Shown: positions 27,851-36,939, numbered from the stretch's first letter. The stretch: 64,000 nucleotides of DNA from an uncultured Aquabacterium sp. (GCF_913773725.1 NZ_CAJYGK010000160.1:142618-206617), one strand, 5' to 3'. Made by a program: numbers and translations. The notes: generated by a model not told the origin, from the sequence alone.

Positions 27851-30376
27851 TCAGGCGGTGGTCGTGGTGGTGCCATCGCGCTCTTCGGCGGTGGCCGGGC
27901 GGATCTGCCCGCGCTCCGGGACGAACACGATGCGTTCGTCCGGCACGTCGCTGTTGACGAAAGACCGGAAGCGCTTGCGCACGTCGGGGTTGGTCACCGC
28001 GGTCTTCCATTCGCACTGGTAGGTGTCGACCACATGCTGCATCTGGGCTTCGAGTTCGGCACCCAGGCCCAGCGTGTCCTTGATCAGCACGTCCTTCAGG
28101 TAGTCCAGCCCGCCTTCCAGGTTCTCGCGCCAGGTGCTGGTGCGCTGCAGTCGGTCGGCCGTCTTCACGTAGAACATCAGGAAGCGGTCGATCAGCCGGA
28201 CCAGTTCTTCCTTGTTCAGGTCGGACGCGATCAGCTCGGCATGGCGGGGCTTCATGCCGCCGTTGCCGCACACGTACAGGTTCCAGCCCTTTTCGGTTGC
28301 GATGATGCCGATGTCCTTGCCCTGGGCCTCGGCGCATTCGCGGGTGCAGCCCGAGACGCCGAACTTGATCTTGTGCGGCGCACGCAGGCCCTTGTAGCGG
28401 TTCTCCAGCTCGACCGCCAGGCCCACCGAGTCGCCCACGCCATAGCGGCACCAGGTCGAGCCCACACAGCTCTTCACGGTGCGCAGGCTCTTGCCATAGG
28501 CGTGGCCCGATTCGAAGCCGGCGGCAATCAGCTCTTCCCAGATCAGCGGCAGCTGTTCCACGCGGGCGCCGAACAGGTCGACACGCTGCCCGCCCGTGAC
28601 CTTGGTGTACAGGCCGTACTTCTTGGCCACCTGGCCCACGGCGATCAGCCCGTCTGGCGTGACCTCGCCGCCCGGCATGCGGGGCACGACGCTGTAGGTG
28701 CCGTCCTTCTGGATGTTGCCCAGGTAGTAGTCGTTGCTGTCCTGCAGGCTGGCCAGGTCCTTCTTGAGGACGAACTCGTTCCACACCGAGGCGAAGATGG
28801 ACGCGGCCGTGGGCTTGCAGATGTCGCAGCCCAGGCCCTTGCCATGCTTGGCCAGCAGGTCGGCAAAGGTCTTGATCTGGCCGACGCGGACCAGGTGATA
28901 GAGCTCCTGGCGCGAATAGGGGAAGTGCTCGCACAGGTGGTTGTTGACCGCCATGCCGCGCTTGGCCATCTCGGCCTTCATCACCTGGGTGACCAGGGGC
29001 ACACAGCCGCCGCAGGTGGCGCCGGCCTTGGTGCACGACTTCAGCTGCGCAATGGTGGTGGCGCCGTCGGCCACGGCCGCACAGATCTGGCCCTTGCTCA
29101 CGCTGTTGCACGAGCAGATCTGGGCGCTGTCGGGCAGGGCGTCCGGGCCCAGGCCGGGCTTGGCCTTGCCGTCGCTGCTGGGCAGGATGAGGAACTCGGG
29201 CTCGGCGGGCAGGGTGATGCCGTTGAGCGCCATCTGCAGCAGCGTGCCGTATTCATCGGCATTGCCCACCAGCACGGCGCCCAGCAGCTTCTTGCCATCG
29301 GCACTCACCACGATCTTCTTGTAGACCTGCTTGACCTCGTCCACGTACTGGAACGAGCGGCAGCCCGGCGTGCGGGCGTGCGCGTCGCCGATCGAGGCCA
29401 CGTCCACGCCCATCAGCTTGAGCTTGGTGCTCATGTCGGCGCCGGTGAAGGCGGCCTCGGCCTCGCCGGCGATGTGGCGGGCGGCCACGCGGGCCATGTC
29501 GTAGCCGGGGGCGACCAGGCCGAAGGTTTGGTCCTGCCAGGAGGCGCATTCGCCGATGGCGTAGACGTTGCGGTCGCTGGTGCGGCAGTGGTCGTCGATG
29601 ACGACGCCGCCCCGTGCGCCGATGGCCAGCACGCACTGGCGGGCCAGTTCATCGCGCGGGCGGATGCCGGCGGAGAACACGATCATGTCGGTGTCGAGGT
29701 GGCTGCCGTCCTCGAATACCATGCGGTGGCGGTGCTCGGCGCCGTCTTCGATGCGCACGGTGCTGTGGCTGGTGTGCACGCGCACGCCAAGCTCCTCGAT
29801 CTTGGCGCGCAGCACGCGGCCGCCCTGGTCGTCCACCTGCACGGCCATCAGGCGCGGGGCGAACTCGACCACGTGGGTTTCGAGGCCCATGTCGCGCAGC
29901 GCCTTGGCGCATTCCAGGCCCAGCAGGCCGCCGCCGACCACGACGCCGACCTTGGACTTCGCGCCCGAGGCCTTCATCTTGTCGAGGTCGTCGATCGTGC
30001 GGTAGACAAAGCAGTGCGGGCGGTCGCGGCCCGGGATGGGCGGCACGAAGGGGTTGGAGCCCGTGGCGATCACCAGCTTGTCGTAGGGCAGCACCTCGCC
30101 GTCGAGGGTGGTGACGGTGTGGTTGCGGCGGTCGATGCTGGCGGCGCGGCAGGCCAGGCGCAGGTCGAAGCCGGTGCGGTCGAAGAAGCCGGGCTCGACC
30201 AGGGACAGGTCCTGGGCGGTCTTGCCCGAGAAGTATTCGGAGAGGTGGACGCGGTCGTAGGCGGGGCGCACTTCCTCGCACAGCACGGTGACCTGCGCAT
30301 CGCGCACGCCCGCTTCTGCGAGGCTTTCAAGGAATTTGTGGCCGACCATGCCGTGGCCAACGAGGACGATCTTCAT
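27851..30376 (-). CDS. nirB: NADH-dependent assimilatory nitrite reductase large subunit
   Basis: 841 residues, full length. Order: FAD/NADH oxidoreductase (1-~390; VVGGGLLGLE is the NADH Rossmann motif), BFD-type [2Fe-2S] domain (ICSCNSVSKGQI ... CGGCVP), then the ferredoxin-like and siroheme/[4Fe-4S] domains with CVGSTWCRYG and VSGCTRECAEAQGKD giving the cluster cysteines. It reduces nitrite to ammonium with six electrons from NADH. The promoter region has a consensus NtrC site, a sigma-54 element and an ANTAR-type hairpin, so expression should need nitrogen limitation and nitrate/nitrite. No siroheme synthase or nitrate reductase gene is in the window. Confidence 0.95.
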   Translation of the reverse strand: MKIVLVGHGMVGHKFLESLAEAGVRDAQVTVLCEEVRPAYDRVHLSEYFSGKTAQDLSLVEPGFFDRTGFDLRLACRAASIDRRNHTVTTLDGEVLPYDKLVIATGSNPFVPPIPGRDRPHCFVYRTIDDLDKMKASGAKSKVGVVVGGGLLGLECAKALRDMGLETHVVEFAPRLMAVQVDDQGGRVLRAKIEELGVRVHTSHSTVRIEDGAEHRHRMVFEDGSHLDTDMIVFSAGIRPRDELARQCVLAIGARGGVVIDDHCRTSDRNVYAIGECASWQDQTFGLVAPGYDMARVAARHIAGEAEAAFTGADMSTKLKLMGVDVASIGDAHARTPGCRSFQYVDEVKQVYKKIVVSADGKKLLGAVLVGNADEYGTLLQMALNGITLPAEPEFLILPSSDGKAKPGLGPDALPDSAQICSCNSVSKGQICAAVADGATTIAQLKSCTKAGATCGGCVPLVTQVMKAEMAKRGMAVNNHLCEHFPYSRQELYHLVRVGQIKTFADLLAKHGKGLGCDICKPTAASIFASVWNEFVLKKDLASLQDSNDYYLGNIQKDGTYSVVPRMPGGEVTPDGLIAVGQVAKKYGLYTKVTGGQRVDLFGARVEQLPLIWEELIAAGFESGHAYGKSLRTVKSCVGSTWCRYGVGDSVGLAVELENRYKGLRAPHKIKFGVSGCTRECAEAQGKDIGIIATEKGWNLYVCGNGGMKPRHAELIASDLNKEELVRLIDRFLMFYVKTADRLQRTSTWRENLEGGLDYLKDVLIKDTLGLGAELEAQMQHVVDTYQCEWKTAVTNPDVRKRFRSFVNSDVPDERIVFVPERGQIRPATAEERDGTTTTTA

Positions 30377-30446
30377 GTGTGCTCCTGCGACGGAAACCAG
30401 ATGGGGGGATAAGCAGCGGGCACCCGGGGCGCGGGGCCGGCTCTCG

Positions 30447-30464
30447 TCCGCCGTCGTTAGCGGA
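30447..30464 (-). promoter_or_regulatory. ANTAR-target-like leader hairpin of nirB, hexaloop AACGAC
   Basis: On the minus strand TCCGCT-AACGAC-GGCGGA: a 6-bp stem (one G-U pair) closing the same six-base loop as in the transporter leader at 25299-25316, with A at loop position 1 and G at 4. It lies about 40-60 bases into the predicted leader. The following GC-rich segment can fold, but I see no U-tract, so the termination step in this leader is unclear. Confidence 0.6.
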
Positions 30465-30517
30465 GATCACATGTGTGCGCCGGGGCGTCACTACCTTGGG
30501 CACACGCCAAGGTTTAC

Positions 30518-30531
30518 GCAATATGTGTGCC
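30518..30531 (-). promoter_or_regulatory. sigma-54 (-24/-12) promoter of nirBD
   Basis: CGGCACACATATTGC on the minus strand: GG at 30531-30530, GC at 30519-30518, exactly ten bases between, and TTGC in the -12 element. It fits TGGCAC-N5-TTGCA with one mismatch at the first base. Predicted start is near 30506, giving a leader of about 130 bases. A 7-bp inverted repeat (ACCTTGG / CCAAGGT) spans the region of the start site. Confidence 0.7.
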
Positions 30532-30582
30532 GATCTGGTTTCGTGGGGCAAGGGGCAGGGAAGACCGCCTGCGAGGGCATCG

Positions 30583-30608
30583 GCACCTCCGCTTTGGTGC
30601 GGAGGTGC
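30583..30608. terminator. hairpin after the selenium-type ABC operon (no T-run)
   Basis: GCACCTCCGC (30583-30592), loop TTTGGT, GCGGAGGTGC (30599-30608): ten perfect base pairs, located just past the stop of the periplasmic binding protein gene. No T-rich tract follows in either direction, so it may only end or stabilise the transcript. Its right arm overlaps the NtrC site at 30606-30622. Confidence 0.4.
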
Positions 30609-30622
30609 ACCCCTCTGGTGCA
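30606..30622. promoter_or_regulatory. NtrC binding site upstream of nirB
   Basis: TGCACCCCTCTGGTGCA is a 17-bp dyad that fits the NtrC consensus TGCACC-N5-GGTGCA in every fixed position. Its centre is about 108 bp upstream of the predicted sigma-54 start site, a normal distance for an NtrC enhancer. Sigma-54 promoters need such an activator, so the two elements support each other. Confidence 0.7.
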
Positions 30623-30635
30623 CTGGCGCCCGCGT

Positions 30636-31553
30636 TTACTTCAGCAGGCCGGTCGAGCGGCCCACCTGCTCGATCACGTCGAAGTCTTCCACCTTGGCCG
30701 GCACGAAGCGCTTGGCACCCTGCAGCGCCATCACGGCCTGGTCCGCCGGGTCGCTGGCTTCCAGTTGCATGAAGGCGTTGGCGAACTTCTGCACCGTGGC
30801 CGGCGGCAGGTCCTTGCGCGCTGCCCACACGTAGTCCACGAAGGGCGGCGTGGTCCAGATCACCTTGACCTTGTTCTTGTCGAACTTGTCGCCCGCCACC
30901 AGGCGGTTCCACACCTCCATGTTGAGCGCGCCGGCCTGCACCTTGCCCGACTCGACCATCTTCACCGTTGCATCGTGGGCGCCGCTGTAGATCGGGGCGC
31001 CGGCGAAGTCCTTGTCCGGATCGATCTGGAAGCGCGAGCTCAGGAAGTGCCGCGGGAACAGGTGCCCGGAGGTCGAGCTCTTGGCGCCGAAGGCGAAGCT
31101 CTTGCCGCGCAGCTCCTCCGGCTTGCTGATGCCCGAGGCCGTGTTGACGATGAACACGCTGTGGAACTCGCGGTCGATGTCGCGCATCACCACGGGGCGC
31201 GCGCCGGCCAGCACCTTGGCCTGCACGAAGGTGAAGCCGCCCAGCCACGCGAAATCGACCTTGCCGGCCGCCAGGGCCGAGACGGCCGCGCCGTAGTCGA
31301 TCACCGGCACGTACACCACCTTGACGCCCAGGTGCTTCTGCAGGTGGTCGATCAGCGGCTGGTACTTGCGTGCCAGCTCGGTCGGGTTTTCGTCGGGGAT
31401 GCCCGAGACGCGGATCACATCCTGAGCCTGGGCATGGGCGGCGCCCAGCCCCAGCGGGCTCAGCGCGCTCAGGCCGAGCAGCGTGGCGGTGGCGGCCAGC
31501 GCGGTGCGGCGCGCGCGGGACACGGTCGACGGGCGGGTGGACAGGCGTTTCAT
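30636..31553 (-). CDS. periplasmic binding protein of a putative selenate/selenite-type ABC transporter (PhnD-like)
   Basis: 305 residues with a signal peptide (cleavage after AHA, about residue 41). The mature part is a PhnD-type oxyanion-binding fold: VVYVPVIDYGAAVSALAAGKVDFAWLGGFTF, then the hinge region SSTSGHLFPRHFL. PhnD-like proteins bind phosphonate, phosphite or phosphate, but a branch found beside selD and mnmH is annotated as a putative selenate transporter, and here those genes are directly upstream and divergent. ATGA overlap with the permease. The selenium substrate is inferred from context and not shown by residues. Confidence 0.78.
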   Translation of the reverse strand: MKRLSTRPSTVSRARRTALAATATLLGLSALSPLGLGAAHAQAQDVIRVSGIPDENPTELARKYQPLIDHLQKHLGVKVVYVPVIDYGAAVSALAAGKVDFAWLGGFTFVQAKVLAGARPVVMRDIDREFHSVFIVNTASGISKPEELRGKSFAFGAKSSTSGHLFPRHFLSSRFQIDPDKDFAGAPIYSGAHDATVKMVESGKVQAGALNMEVWNRLVAGDKFDKNKVKVIWTTPPFVDYVWAARKDLPPATVQKFANAFMQLEASDPADQAVMALQGAKRFVPAKVEDFDVIEQVGRSTGLLK

Positions 31554-33343
31554 GGGTCAAGGCTCCTTGAGGGGGGATTCGGGTTGGAGAGGTGGGCCGC
31601 CGGATCGCACGCCGGCAGCGGCAGGCGGGCCACGCGGCCCTGCAGCAGGCGGGACCGCAGCCGGTCGCCCAGCGCGTCCACGGCCGTCACCAGCAGCAGC
31701 ATGGTCAACAGCAGCACGCCCAGGTCGTGCAGGTGGAACAGGCTGATGGCCGTGTTGAGCGCATCGCCGATGCCGCCGGCGCCGACGAAGCCCACCATGG
31801 CCGTGGCGCGCACGTTCACTTCGAAGCGGTAGAGCGTCAGCGCCGCCAGCCGGGCCTGCACCTGGGGCAGCACGCCGAACAGAAAGGTGGCCAGCGTGCC
31901 GGCGCCCAGGCTTTGCAGCGCGGCGGGCGGGCCGGGCTCGGCCTCTTCCAGCACGTCGGCATACAGCCGCCCCATCACGCCGATGTTGTGCACGGCGATC
32001 GCCAGGATGCCGGCCAGCGGCCCGCCACCGACCCACACGACGAAGACCAGGGCCAGCGTGAGCTCGGGCATCACGCGGGTGAACTGCAGCACCACGCGGC
32101 TGACCAGGGCGCCGACCGGGCGCAGCCACCGCCCGGCGCCGCGTGGGCGGGGCGGGTCGACCAGGTAGCTGCCCACGCTCAGGCGGGCTGCGCCCAGCGG
32201 CGCCAGCACGAAGGCCACGAGCGCCGACAGCAGCGTGGCCACCCAGGCCATCCACAGCGTGTCGGTGATCTGGCCGGCTGCAAGTTTCAGGAAGGCCGTG
32301 TCGATGGCCAGGGTGTCGAGCCGGGGCAGCAGGGCGGTCTGGGCGCCGCTGAACAGGTCGCGCCACGGGATGTCGAGCCGCATCAGGGCCCACACGGTGC
32401 CCACGGCGCCGAGGCCCAGCGTCCAGCGGGTGGGCGCGCGCCGCAGCCGGTTGCTCAGCCATTCCAGCGCCACGACAAAGCCCAGCACGGCGATCAGCGT
32501 GGTGGCCAGTTTGTCGTACTGGAAGTAGCGCAGGCTGAGCGCGATCTCGCTGCCCAGTCCGCCGGCGCCCACCACACCCAGGATGGAGCCGATGCGGATG
32601 TTGCACTCGAGGCAGAACAGCGCGTAGCCCGTCCACTGTCGGCCGACCTGGGGCAGCACCGCATGCAGGAACAGCGCCCAGCGCGAGGCTCCGGCGGCAC
32701 GCAGGGCCTGCACCGGGCGGGGATCGACCGCCTCGGCCAACTCGGCGAACAGCTTGCCGATGTTGCCGCCCACCGTGAGCCCGATGGCCAGCACCGCCGC
32801 ACCCGGTCCCAGCCCCAGCCACTGCACGAACAGGTAGGCCCAGACGATTTCGGGCACGGCGCGGCAGACGCCCAGCAGGCCGCGTGCGGTGCTGCGGCTG
32901 GCGGCCAGCGCCGCGCGAACGGCCCTGGGCGGCGGCCGGGGCGGGTCGACCAGATCCGGCACGCGGGTGGCGAAGAACGCCAGCAGGGTGCCCAGGCCTG
33001 CAGCCAGTGCCGTGCCCAGCAGGCCGATCAGCAGGCTCTCGATCGACAGGTCGAGCACGCGCTGCAGGAACTCGGCGGACAGGTCCGGTTGCCGGAAGCC
33101 GCTCAGGATGTCGCCGGCGTTGCGCAGGCCGTCGGCGTCGAACAGGCGCAGCGGGTCGGCGCCCGTCCAGGCCAGGCAGAGCAGGCCGCTGAGCGCCAGA
33201 CCCAGCCACAGCACGAAGCGCGACAGGGCCTGGCGCCGCGCCGCGTGCAGCGAGCCCGGGCCGGTCGTGTCACGCCACAAGGGCCCGGCGTCGGGCCCGG
33301 CGGTGGTCACGCGGGGCTCAGAGCCGCTCGTTGCTGCCGGCAT
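31550..33343 (-). CDS. fused double ABC permease, PhnE-type, of the putative selenium transporter
   Basis: 597 residues, twice the normal permease length because two PhnE-like units are joined head to tail. Each half carries an EAA-type loop followed by GxxGAGGLG or GxxGAGGIG (GVVGAGGLGSEIALSL near 280; GFVGAGGIGDALNTAI near 545). The start at 33343 overlaps the ATPase by 26 bp; a GTG at 33310, just after the ATPase stop, is an alternative. One polypeptide can supply both halves of the membrane channel. It overlaps the binding-protein gene by ATGA. Confidence 0.85.
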   Translation of the reverse strand: MPAATSGSEPRVTTAGPDAGPLWRDTTGPGSLHAARRQALSRFVLWLGLALSGLLCLAWTGADPLRLFDADGLRNAGDILSGFRQPDLSAEFLQRVLDLSIESLLIGLLGTALAAGLGTLLAFFATRVPDLVDPPRPPPRAVRAALAASRSTARGLLGVCRAVPEIVWAYLFVQWLGLGPGAAVLAIGLTVGGNIGKLFAELAEAVDPRPVQALRAAGASRWALFLHAVLPQVGRQWTGYALFCLECNIRIGSILGVVGAGGLGSEIALSLRYFQYDKLATTLIAVLGFVVALEWLSNRLRRAPTRWTLGLGAVGTVWALMRLDIPWRDLFSGAQTALLPRLDTLAIDTAFLKLAAGQITDTLWMAWVATLLSALVAFVLAPLGAARLSVGSYLVDPPRPRGAGRWLRPVGALVSRVVLQFTRVMPELTLALVFVVWVGGGPLAGILAIAVHNIGVMGRLYADVLEEAEPGPPAALQSLGAGTLATFLFGVLPQVQARLAALTLYRFEVNVRATAMVGFVGAGGIGDALNTAISLFHLHDLGVLLLTMLLLVTAVDALGDRLRSRLLQGRVARLPLPACDPAAHLSNPNPPSRSLDP

Positions 33344-34073
33344 AGAGCTGGTCCAGGCGCGCCTCGGTGGCGTCCTGCGGGGCACAGTCGAACAGGATCT
33401 CGCCGCGGCGCAGGCCGATCACGCGGGTGCAGTCCTGTCGGGCGATGTCGAACCAGTGGGTGCAGAACACCAGCGTCATCCCGCGCAGGCGGGCCTGTTC
33501 GGTGATCAGGCGCGTCACGGCCTTGGCGGTGTGCGGGTCGAGCGAGGCGGTCGGCTCGTCGGCCAGCAGGATGTCGGGCTCGGACACCAGCGCGCGGGCG
33601 ATGGCCACCCGCTGCATCTGCCCGCCGCTCAGCGCGCCGGCCAGGGCCCACTGGTGGGCGCCCATGTCGAGGGATTGCAGCAGCGCGGCCACCCGCTCGG
33701 CTTGCACCGGCCACAGCGCCGCGGCCAGCGTGCGCCACCACGGCCAATGCGGCAGCAGCCCGGCCAGCACATTGCGGTGCACCGTGGCCTGCGGCACCAG
33801 CAGGTTCTGTTGCTCGACGATGCGGCAACGTGCCCGGTGGCGTTGCAGCGCACGCCAGCCCATGCGGTCCAGCGGTGTGCCGTCCACGTCGATCGTGCCG
33901 GCGGTGGCGCGCAACGCGCCGGCCATCAGGCGGATCAGCGTGGACTTGCCCGCCCCGCTGGGGCCGATCAGGGCGATGCGCTCGCCCGGCTGCACGCGCA
34001 GCGACAGGTCGCGCAACACCGGTGTGCCGCCCCAGTGGCGGCTGACGCCCTTCAGTTGCAGCTCAACCGACAT
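33318..34073 (-). CDS. ABC transporter ATPase (PhnC-like) of the putative selenium transporter
   Basis: 251 residues. Walker A GPSGAGKST at about 37-45, Q-loop IVEQQNLLV, signature LSGGQMQRVAIARALV, Walker B ILLADEPTAS and switch His in FCTHWFDIA. Related to PhnC ATPases for phosphonate import. The start at 34073 (MSVELQLKGV) overlaps the end of mnmH by 11 bases. Its position between the selenouridine synthase and the permease ties transport to selenium use. Confidence 0.88.
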   Translation of the reverse strand: MSVELQLKGVSRHWGGTPVLRDLSLRVQPGERIALIGPSGAGKSTLIRLMAGALRATAGTIDVDGTPLDRMGWRALQRHRARCRIVEQQNLLVPQATVHRNVLAGLLPHWPWWRTLAAALWPVQAERVAALLQSLDMGAHQWALAGALSGGQMQRVAIARALVSEPDILLADEPTASLDPHTAKAVTRLITEQARLRGMTLVFCTHWFDIARQDCTRVIGLRRGEILFDCAPQDATEARLDQLYAGSNERL

Positions 34074-35151
34074 GGGCGCGGGGTGTTTCAGGCTGATCGA
34101 CGGCATCCCGCGCGAGCAGCGCGGCCGCCAGCGCATCGATCCCGGCCTCGTCCAGCGATGCGCCCGGCACCGTCTGCCGCTCGGCCCAGCGGTGGAAGTG
34201 CGTGGCCTGCGAGCGCGCGTACTGCGGGTCGTAGTGCAGGCGGGCCAGTTCCTCGAACAAGGGCGCAAGCTGCCGTGTCTGCGCCCAGCCTTGCCAGCGC
34301 TCGATCGTCTCGGCGCCCAGCAGCGGGCGCAGGGGCTCGAGCTTGCGCACCAGCGCGTCCGCGTCGTCGCCCAGGTAGGCGTAGTCGCGCAGCAGGAAGG
34401 CCAGCCGGGCATCGAAGGGCACGTCCAGCTCGATGCAGGGGCTGGCGCGCAGCCGCTCCAGCAGGGGCGTGGGCAGCGCGATGCGGCCGATCTTGCGGCT
34501 CTCGGCCTCGACGTACACCGGCCGGCTCAGGTCCAACTGCTCGATCTGTTCGGCCAGCCGGGTTTCGAAGGCCTTCTGAGAAGGCTGGGGCACGCCGGGC
34601 AGCGCGCCCAGCAGCGAGCCCTTGTGGCAGGCCAGGCCTTCCAGGTCGATGACCTGGGCGCCCCGCGCCGCCAGGGCGTGCAGCACCCGCGTCTTGGCAC
34701 TGCCGGTGGCGCCGCACACCACACGCAGCGGCAGTTGCGGGCATTGCGCTTCCAGCACCGCCAGCACGTGATGGCGCCAGCGCTTGTAGCCCCCGGGCAG
34801 CTGCTGGGCATCCCAGCCCACCAGGCGGAACCAGTTCACCATCGAGCCGCTGCGCATGCCACCACGCCAGCAGTACACCAGCGGCTTCCAGTTCGCGGGC
34901 TTGTCGGCGAGGTGCTCGCGCAGGTGCCGGGCCAGGTTGGCGGCCACCATGGCGCCGCCCACACGCCGGGCCTCGAACGCGCCCTGCTGTTTGTAGATCG
35001 TGCCGACGATGTGGCGTTCTTCGTCGTCCAGCACCGGCAGGTTGATGGCGCCGGGGACGTGGTCGAGCGCAAACTCGGCAGGCGAGCGCGCGTCGATCAG
35101 GCAGTCGAACTGGTGGCGGTCTTCGATGCGGACCGGGGCGCGTGCACTCAT
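34063..35151 (-). CDS. mnmH: tRNA 2-selenouridine synthase
   Basis: 362 residues. An N-terminal rhodanese domain has the catalytic Cys in LVYCWRGGMRSGSM. A C-terminal P-loop domain has GATGSAKT. The enzyme (also called SelU/YbbB) geranylates and then selenates 2-thiouridine at wobble position 34 of Lys, Glu and Gln tRNAs, using selenophosphate from SelD. The start at 35151 leaves only 45 bp to the divergent selD start. It overlaps the ATPase gene by 11 bases and heads the four-gene minus-strand operon. Confidence 0.93.
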   Translation of the reverse strand: MSARAPVRIEDRHQFDCLIDARSPAEFALDHVPGAINLPVLDDEERHIVGTIYKQQGAFEARRVGGAMVAANLARHLREHLADKPANWKPLVYCWRGGMRSGSMVNWFRLVGWDAQQLPGGYKRWRHHVLAVLEAQCPQLPLRVVCGATGSAKTRVLHALAARGAQVIDLEGLACHKGSLLGALPGVPQPSQKAFETRLAEQIEQLDLSRPVYVEAESRKIGRIALPTPLLERLRASPCIELDVPFDARLAFLLRDYAYLGDDADALVRKLEPLRPLLGAETIERWQGWAQTRQLAPLFEELARLHYDPQYARSQATHFHRWAERQTVPGASLDEAGIDALAAALLARDAVDQPETPRAHVG

Positions 35152-35196
35152 GCCGCAGCCCCCGCTGGCACAATTGCCGCGTACTTCTGTTGACCG

Positions 35197-36249
35197 ATGA
35201 TGTCCATTGCGCTGACCCAGTTCTCTCACGGTGGCGGCTGCGGCTGCAAGATTGCCCCGGGCCTCCTGTCCGAGATTTTGTCACGGGCCCCTCAGGGGCT
35301 GGTGCCGCCCGAGCTGATGGTCGGCCTGGAGACCAGCGACGACGCGGCCGTCTACCGCCTCAACGACCAGCAGGCGCTGGTCGCCACCACCGATTTCTTC
35401 ACCCCCATCGTCGACGACCCGCGTGACTTCGGCCGCATCGCCGCCACCAACGCGCTGTCGGACATCTACGCCATGGGCGGCACGCCCATCATGGCGCTGG
35501 CGCTGGTCGGCATGCCCATCGCCAAGCTGCCGCCCGAGGTCATCGGCCAGATCCTGGGCGGTGGCGCCGAGGTGTGCCGGGCCGCGGGCATCCCGATCGC
35601 CGGCGGCCACTCCATCGACCTGCTCGAACCCATCTATGGCCTGGTGGCGCTGGGTCTGGTCCACCCCGACCGCGTGCACCGCAATGCCGATGGCCGCGCC
35701 GGTGACGTGCTCGTGCTGGGCAAGCCGCTGGGCGTGGGCATCCTGTCGGCCGCACTCAAGAAGGGCCGGCTGGACGAGGCCGGTTACGCGCAGATGCTGC
35801 GTCACACCACGCAACTCAACCGTGTGGGGGCCTCCCTGGGCGCCATGCCGGGCGTGCGCGCCATGACCGACGTGACCGGCTTCGGTCTGGCGGGCCACCT
35901 GCTGGAGGTGTGCCGCGGTTCCGGCCTGGATGCCGAGGTGGCGCTGACCCGGCTGCCGCTGATCGAGGTGGCGGCCGGTTTTGCGCGCGAAGGCATCGTC
36001 ACCGGCGCATCGGGCCGCAACTGGGCGGCCTACGGTGCCGAGGTGACGTGGCCCGAGCAGGCCGAGGCCTGGCAGCAGGCGCTGGTGTCGGATCCGCAGA
36101 CCAGCGGTGGCCTGCTGGTGAGCTGCGCCCCCGAGGCGGTGGACGCCGTGCTGGCCGCCATGGCCGCCGAAGGCTGTGGTGAAGCCGCGGTGATCGGCAC
36201 GCTGCGCGAGCCCGCCACACCGGGCGCGCCCCGGCTGCATTTCGCCTGA
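35197..36249 (+). CDS. selD: selenophosphate synthase
   Basis: 350 residues, full length. The N-terminal catalytic loop is HGGGCGCKIAPG with the active Cys and Lys encoded as ordinary codons (not selenocysteine). ATP/metal motifs follow: TSDDAAVY, ATTDFFTPIVDD, GGHSI and MTDVTGFGLAGHL. It makes selenophosphate from selenide and ATP. Its only visible user here is MnmH; selA, selB and selC are not in the window. Two consecutive ATGs (35197, 35200) are possible starts. It is divergent from mnmH with a 45-bp shared promoter gap. Confidence 0.95.
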   Translation: MMSIALTQFSHGGGCGCKIAPGLLSEILSRAPQGLVPPELMVGLETSDDAAVYRLNDQQALVATTDFFTPIVDDPRDFGRIAATNALSDIYAMGGTPIMALALVGMPIAKLPPEVIGQILGGGAEVCRAAGIPIAGGHSIDLLEPIYGLVALGLVHPDRVHRNADGRAGDVLVLGKPLGVGILSAALKKGRLDEAGYAQMLRHTTQLNRVGASLGAMPGVRAMTDVTGFGLAGHLLEVCRGSGLDAEVALTRLPLIEVAAGFAREGIVTGASGRNWAAYGAEVTWPEQAEAWQQALVSDPQTSGGLLVSCAPEAVDAVLAAMAAEGCGEAAVIGTLREPATPGAPRLHFA

Positions 36250-36288
36250 GTCGTCGCCCGGCAGGAACGCGCCTTGCCGGTCAGCGGC

Positions 36289-36939
36289 ATGGCCCATCCT
36301 GTCCACCTCTTCGTCTACGACGGCTTTGCCGACTGGGAAGCGGCGTTTGCCATTGCCGGCATCCAGCAGCCGGCCTTTCAGCGGGTGCCGGGGCGCTACA
36401 CCGTGTGCACGGTGGCCTTGAGCCAGGCGCCGGTGCGGTCCATGGGCGGTGTGGCGGTGCTGCCCGATCGCCTGCTGGACACCCTCACACCGGCCGAGAG
36501 CGCCATGCTCATCCTTCCCGGGGGGCTGGGCTGGGAAGAGGGCCAGCACAGCGCCGCGGCCGAGATGGCTCGGGCCTTCCTCGCGGGCAACGTGCCGGTG
36601 GCGGCCATCTGCGGCGCCACGGCCGGGCTGGCCCGGCTCGGCCTGCTCAACGGCCGCCGCCACACCAGCAACGCGCTGGCCTACCTCAAGGGGGTGGCGG
36701 CCTACGAAGGCAGCGACCGCTACGAAGACCAGCCGGCCTGGCGCGATGGCCCGCTGATCACGGCCGGTGGCATGGCGCCGCTCGAATTCGCGCGGGAGAT
36801 CTTCCGCTGCCTCGACGTGTACGACGAGCCGGTGCTGGCCGCGTGGTACGACCTCTACCGCACGGGGCGTTCGGAGCACTTCGCGCGGATGCAGCAGGCG
36901 GCCGACGTGTCGGATGACGTGAACGCGGCGGGCGACTGA
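36289..36939 (+). CDS. DJ-1/PfpI family protein
   Basis: 216 residues from the ATG at 36289. A TTG at 36274, five codons earlier, has a better placed AGGAA and may be the true start. The DJ-1/PfpI fold is recognised from VHLFVYDGFADWEA, MLILPGGLGWEEG and the nucleophile elbow AAICGATAGLA with its Cys. The family includes glyoxalases, chaperones and amidotransferase-like enzymes, so the reaction is not fixed. It follows selD by 39 bp on the same strand and may be co-transcribed. Confidence 0.85.
   Translation: MAHPVHLFVYDGFADWEAAFAIAGIQQPAFQRVPGRYTVCTVALSQAPVRSMGGVAVLPDRLLDTLTPAESAMLILPGGLGWEEGQHSAAAEMARAFLAGNVPVAAICGATAGLARLGLLNGRRHTSNALAYLKGVAAYEGSDRYEDQPAWRDGPLITAGGMAPLEFAREIFRCLDVYDEPVLAAWYDLYRTGRSEHFARMQQAADVSDDVNAAGD

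Noticed and set aside
35197..35260. Selenocysteine in SelD
   Set aside because: The catalytic residue is encoded by an ordinary Cys codon and there is no in-frame TGA.
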